From assembly GCA_026388865.1 (NCBI GenBank), contig JAPLIX010000319.1:1-9188 (forward strand): DNA of 9,188 bases. The letters are read 5' to 3'. The notes below the pieces were generated by a model, which was given only the letters and a program-made list of their open reading frames with translations, was not told the origin of the DNA and searched no databases. Of the stretch, positions 7,459 to 9,188 are shown one piece after another. Positions within the stretch are counted from its first letter, which is position 1. The number at the start of each line of letters is the position of its first letter. The stretch comes from Pseudomonadota bacterium. GTDB taxonomy: Bacteria > Desulfobacterota > WTBG01 > CAIYCZ01. Both the position numbers and the translations under genes were made by a program.

Positions 7459-7929
7459 TTATAATGGAATATCTAAGTTTGCCTTTTCTATGACGCCATA
7501 GGGAATAGTATATTCTTTTCCTTCAACCTCCACTAAGACAGTATCATGCTGATAGCCGGTGAGCTTTCCCTTGAAGGTCTTCCTGTTGTCTATCAAACAA
7601 CTGGTTTTTATGGTAACGCACTCTCCGATATACCGTTTATAATCAGCCTCTTTCTTCAGCGGCCTTCTTACTCCCGGAGATGAAACTTCTAACGTATAGG
7701 GATGGTGAATAATATCTTTCACGTCCAGCAGATCACTCATCTGTCGGCTTATGGTGCTGCAGTCATCGATAGTAACCCCGTCTGATTTATCAATCAGAAC
7801 CCGCAGCACCCATCCCAGTGATTCCCTTCTAAATTGCACCTCTACTAATTCCATCTGTTCATGCTTAAGGAGCGTTTCAACCAGATGGCTGATTTTCTGT
7901 ATAACTGAATCCTGATTCTCAATCTTCAT
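7459..7929 (-). CDS. rimP: Ribosome maturation factor RimP
   Basis: RimP binds the free 30S precursor and helps assemble the S12/central pseudoknot region. The 156 residues match the family length of about 150-160. The N-terminal alpha/beta domain shows the expected ELVEVQFRRESLGWVLRVLIDKSDGVTIDDC at 27-57, then STISRQMSDLLD, and the signature YTLEVSSPGVRRPL at 78-91. The C-terminal SH3-like barrel follows (GECVTIKT..., GKLTGYQHDTVLVEVEG, IPYGVIEKANL). The ATG at 7929 is the only reasonable start, because an in-frame TAA lies 9 bases upstream. No Shine-Dalgarno sequence precedes it: the 21 bases before the ATG read GTTAAATCATAAATCTGCGC and then G. An intrinsic terminator lies just before that. 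RimP is first in the protein-coding operon. Its long 3' gap to nusA is unusual for this cluster. Confidence 0.96.
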   Translation of the reverse strand: MKIENQDSVIQKISHLVETLLKHEQMELVEVQFRRESLGWVLRVLIDKSDGVTIDDCSTISRQMSDLLDVKDIIHHPYTLEVSSPGVRRPLKKEADYKRYIGECVTIKTSCLIDNRKTFKGKLTGYQHDTVLVEVEGKEYTIPYGVIEKANLDIPL

Positions 7930-7950
7930 CGCGCAGATTTATGATTTAAC

Positions 7951-7975
7951 AAAAAAAGTGGGCAGAGCCCACTTT
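7951..7975 (-). terminator. Intrinsic terminator or attenuator in the rimP leader
   Basis: On the minus strand AAAGTGGGC and GCCCACTTT form a perfect 9-bp stem with a TCT loop, and the T-run totals seven (7957 down to 7951). This is a complete Rho-independent terminator. It lies after the tRNA-Gly gene and ends 21 bases before the rimP ATG. That leaves almost no space for a rimP promoter downstream. It therefore either ends tRNA transcripts with leaky readthrough or acts as an attenuator for the rimP-nusA operon. From memory, B. subtilis has a NusA-dependent terminator in the equivalent leader, through which NusA controls its own operon. Confidence 0.85.
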
Positions 7976-8001
7976 CCTTACACCACCAGAATTATTAATA
8001 T

Positions 8002-8042
8002 AACACAGGATTATAAGAATAAAAAGAAAATAATCCTGTGTT
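8002..8042 (-). promoter_or_regulatory. 13-bp perfect inverted repeat between tRNA-Gly and rimP
   Basis: AACACAGGATTAT (8002-8014) pairs perfectly with ATAATCCTGTGTT (8030-8042) around a 15-base pyrimidine-rich loop (on the minus strand). It begins 12 bases after the tRNA CCA end. No T-tract follows, so it is not a standard terminator. Candidate roles are a processing or stability stem for the tRNA 3' trailer, a first leader hairpin working with the terminator, or a protein-binding site. The sequence alone does not choose between them. Confidence 0.55.
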
Positions 8043-8054
8043 GTTAATTACCCG

Positions 8055-8130
8055 TGGAGCGGGCAACGGGATTCGAACCCGCGACACCAAGCTTGGGAAG
8101 CTTGTACTCTACCAACTGAGCTATGCCCGC
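8055..8130 (-). tRNA. tRNA-Gly, anticodon CCC
   Basis: The complement of this stretch folds into a full 76-base cloverleaf. The acceptor stem GCGGGCA pairs with TGCCCGC over 7 bp, followed by U8 and A9. The D arm is GCTC-AGTTGGTA-GAGT, with one G-U pair. The anticodon stem CAAGC/GCTTG encloses loop TTCCCAA, with anticodon CCC at 8097-8095 after U33. The T arm is GCGGG-TTCGAAT-CCCGT. The discriminator is U, as expected for bacterial glycine tRNA, and the terminal CCA is encoded (8057-8055). It reads GGG codons. It lies right behind a consensus promoter and ahead of rimP, much as a tRNA heads the E. coli rimP-nusA-infB operon. Confidence 0.97.
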
Positions 8131-8143
8131 CTTTAGTATAAGA

Positions 8144-8171
8144 ATTATACTTCGTGTTTGCAGGGTGTCAA
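8144..8171 (-). promoter_or_regulatory. Consensus sigma70-type promoter of tRNA-Gly (and probably the rimP operon)
   Basis: On the minus strand a perfect TTGACA (8171-8166) and a perfect TATAAT (8149-8144) are separated by 16 bases. Transcription would begin near 8137, leaving about 7 bases before the mature tRNA 5' end. Two exact hexamers at an allowed spacing, placed immediately before a tRNA, make this a strong call. No other good promoter is visible before rimP, so it probably also supplies the operon by readthrough. Confidence 0.88.
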
Positions 8172-8225
8172 TCTATTTTTTTAGCTCCTTAACCGCGCAA
8201 CTACCCCCGGCTGGTACTATGCATA

Positions 8226-8254
8226 TTGTTAATTGCCCTTCCCTGCGCTATTCT
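8226..8254 (+). promoter_or_regulatory. Possible weak promoter for lepB
   Basis: TTGTTA (8226-8231) and TATTCT (8249-8254) match the sigma70 hexamers at 4 of 6 positions each, with a 17-base spacer. They lie about 75 bases before the lepB start. In AT-rich DNA such matches arise by chance, so this is only the best candidate in the 198-base gap between the divergent tRNA and lepB. Confidence 0.25.
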
Positions 8255-8260
8255 TTTTTT

Positions 8261-8280
8261 CATATTTTTGTAAAAATATG
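8261..8280 (+). promoter_or_regulatory. AT-rich palindrome upstream of lepB
   Basis: CATATTTTT and AAAAATATG are perfect 9-base arms around GT, preceded by a run of seven T (8254-8260). The site is in the lepB leader, about 50 bases before the ATG. It could be a repressor-type operator or a weak leader hairpin. The symmetry is exact but the composition is low-complexity, so chance is possible. Confidence 0.3.
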
Positions 8281-8328
8281 CTATAGGTACAGCCTTGTTT
8301 TTCTACCATAGAACCAATAGGGCCCCTA

Positions 8329-8985
8329 ATGAAAACAAAAAAACAGAACAGGAAACAGCTGTCAGGCGGTTTTTTCCAGGGAATAGTGAGCCGGGAAAAT
8401 ATAGAGGCAATTGTTATTGCTGTGGTACTGGCACTCTTTATAAGAACTTTTGTAGTCCAGGCATTTAAAATACCTTCCGGTTCCATGGAGCCTACCCTGT
8501 TAATCGGAGATCACATACTGGTAAATAAATTTATTTACGGTATTACCATCCCCTTCACCGAAAAAAAGATTTTGCAATTTAAAAAGCCCTCTCGTGGTGA
8601 TGTAGTTGTTTTTATTTTTCCCAAGGACCCCAGCAAGGATTTCATCAAGCGGGTTATTGCGGTTGAAGGCGATCAACTTGCTATTAAGGATAAAAAGATT
8701 TTTATTAATGCTCAGCCGATCAATGACCCTTATGGTGTTTACCGGGACCCTTATATTATCCCGGGACGGGGGAGCGAAATGAACCGCGACAATTTTGGAC
8801 CGGTGACCGTTCCGCCCCATGCTCTCTTTGTCATGGGAGATAACCGGGATAAAAGCTATGACAGCCGCTTCTGGGGGTATGTAGATCTCAATAAGGTAAA
8901 GGGCAAAGCCTTTCTTATTTACTGGTCATGGGGTGGTCTTTTCCAGGACATGCGCTGGAATCGTATCGGCAAGATTATTCATTAA
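8329..8985 (+). CDS. lepB: Signal peptidase I
   Basis: LepB is the membrane serine protease that removes signal peptides from exported pre-proteins after Sec or Tat translocation. The 218-residue protein has a basic cytosolic N-terminus (MKTKKQNRKQ) and one membrane segment at about 25-46 (IEAIVIAVVLALFIRTFVVQ). The peptidase S26 boxes follow in order: box B PSGSMEPTL with nucleophile S52; box C around RGDVVVF; box D KRVIAVEGD with general base K107; and box E GDNRDKSYDSR at 170-180. The Ser/Lys dyad is intact. A weak ATAGGG lies about 8 bases before the ATG. The gene points away from tRNA-Gly and toward the group II intron end. No convincing terminator follows it. Single-membrane-span enzymes of this kind are widespread, so the protein does not settle the phylum. 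Confidence 0.96.
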   Translation: MKTKKQNRKQLSGGFFQGIVSRENIEAIVIAVVLALFIRTFVVQAFKIPSGSMEPTLLIGDHILVNKFIYGITIPFTEKKILQFKKPSRGDVVVFIFPKDPSKDFIKRVIAVEGDQLAIKDKKIFINAQPINDPYGVYRDPYIIPGRGSEMNRDNFGPVTVPPHALFVMGDNRDKSYDSRFWGYVDLNKVKGKAFLIYWSWGGLFQDMRWNRIGKIIH

Positions 8986-9050
8986 GTAACAGCCCCTGGC
9001 ACCTGGGGTGCAGATAAAAAGCTCATTGCTGGCTATCAGTTTTGAATATA

Positions 9051-9188
9051 ATCGAGTAGGAGGCAGGTGATTAGTTCACCTGCCGTCCTCTCACACCACC
9101 GTACGTGCCGTTCGGCATACGGCGGTTCGTAAAGAATTAAGATCTGCCGTAGACAACTGAAACACCTGTAAGACCTACGTTTCGGAAG
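9051..9188 (-). mobile_element. Group II intron, 3' end (domains V and VI), IIC-like; body beyond the right edge
   Basis: The minus strand contains a complete catalytic 3' end. In domain V (9095-9126) ACCGCCGTA pairs with TACGGTGGT over 9 bp with one G-U pair. The canonical two-base CG bulge (9105-9104) comes next, then a UGCC/GGCA upper stem with a GAAC loop. In domain VI (9053-9092) GAGAGGA pairs with TCCT-A-CTC, leaving a single bulged A at 9057, seven bases from the 3' end. A 9-bp upper stem (GGCAGGTGA/TCACCTGCC) has a 5-base loop. The intron should end at 9051 with the usual AT. The CGC triad in domain V suggests class IIC, which typically inserts behind terminator hairpins. From 9188 to a TAA at 9139-9137 one frame is open and might be the end of a maturase, but I cannot recognise it. 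The 5' part is outside the window. Confidence 0.88.

Noticed and set aside
8500..8820. Minus-strand open frame opposite lepB
   Set aside because: lepB carries all signal peptidase boxes in this region; the antisense frame is a by-product.
8999..9011. GCACC-TGG-GGTGC hairpin after lepB as its terminator
   Set aside because: The stem is only 5 bp and is followed by AGATAAAAAG with no T-run, so I do not call a terminator.
9053..9188. Open reading through domains V and VI (…LYEPPYAERHVRW…) as a protein C-terminus
   Set aside because: It is translation of the structured intron RNA; the base-paired domain V and VI explain the sequence fully.

Overview
The window is bacterial chromosomal core DNA. 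A long leftward (minus-strand) cluster for translation and transcription fills most of it. In transcription order it reads tRNA-Gly(CCC) - rimP - nusA - infB - ylxP (DUF503) - rbfA - truB - rpsO - pnp, with pnp running off the left edge. One rightward gene, lepB, diverges from the tRNA. The right edge holds the 3' end of a group II intron on the minus strand. The lineage cannot be fixed from this alone. A NusA with a C-terminal helix-hairpin-helix domain, DUF503 between infB and rbfA, and no ribF, ylxR, ylxQ or nrnA inside the cluster fit a Gram-negative-type group such as Desulfobacterota, Nitrospirota or Omnitrophota better than a typical Bacillota. That is inference.

Right to left along the cluster: a textbook sigma70-type promoter (TTGACA, 16 bp spacer, TATAAT) on the minus strand drives the tRNA. 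About 125 bases separate the tRNA from rimP, and they hold two inverted repeats. The second is a complete intrinsic terminator that ends only 21 bases before the rimP start codon. That leaves almost no room for another promoter, so the simplest reading is that the tRNA and the rimP-nusA-infB operon share a transcript gated by an attenuator. E. coli metY-rimP-nusA-infB has a comparable layout with a different tRNA. rimP is separated from nusA by 296 bases that contain a roughly 147-base miniature inverted-repeat element. From infB to truB the genes are packed nearly end to end. The truB-rpsO and rpsO-pnp gaps carry small hairpins.

Together the genes serve ribosome assembly (RimP, RbfA, S15), tRNA maturation (TruB and the tRNA itself), translation initiation (IF-2), transcription elongation and termination (NusA) and RNA decay (PNPase). 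LepB is the type I signal peptidase and belongs to the separate secretion pathway.

I see no new enzymatic or defence system here. The points most worth testing are the attenuated tRNA-rimP leader, the inverted-repeat element inside the operon, and the group IIC-like intron whose body lies beyond the right edge.
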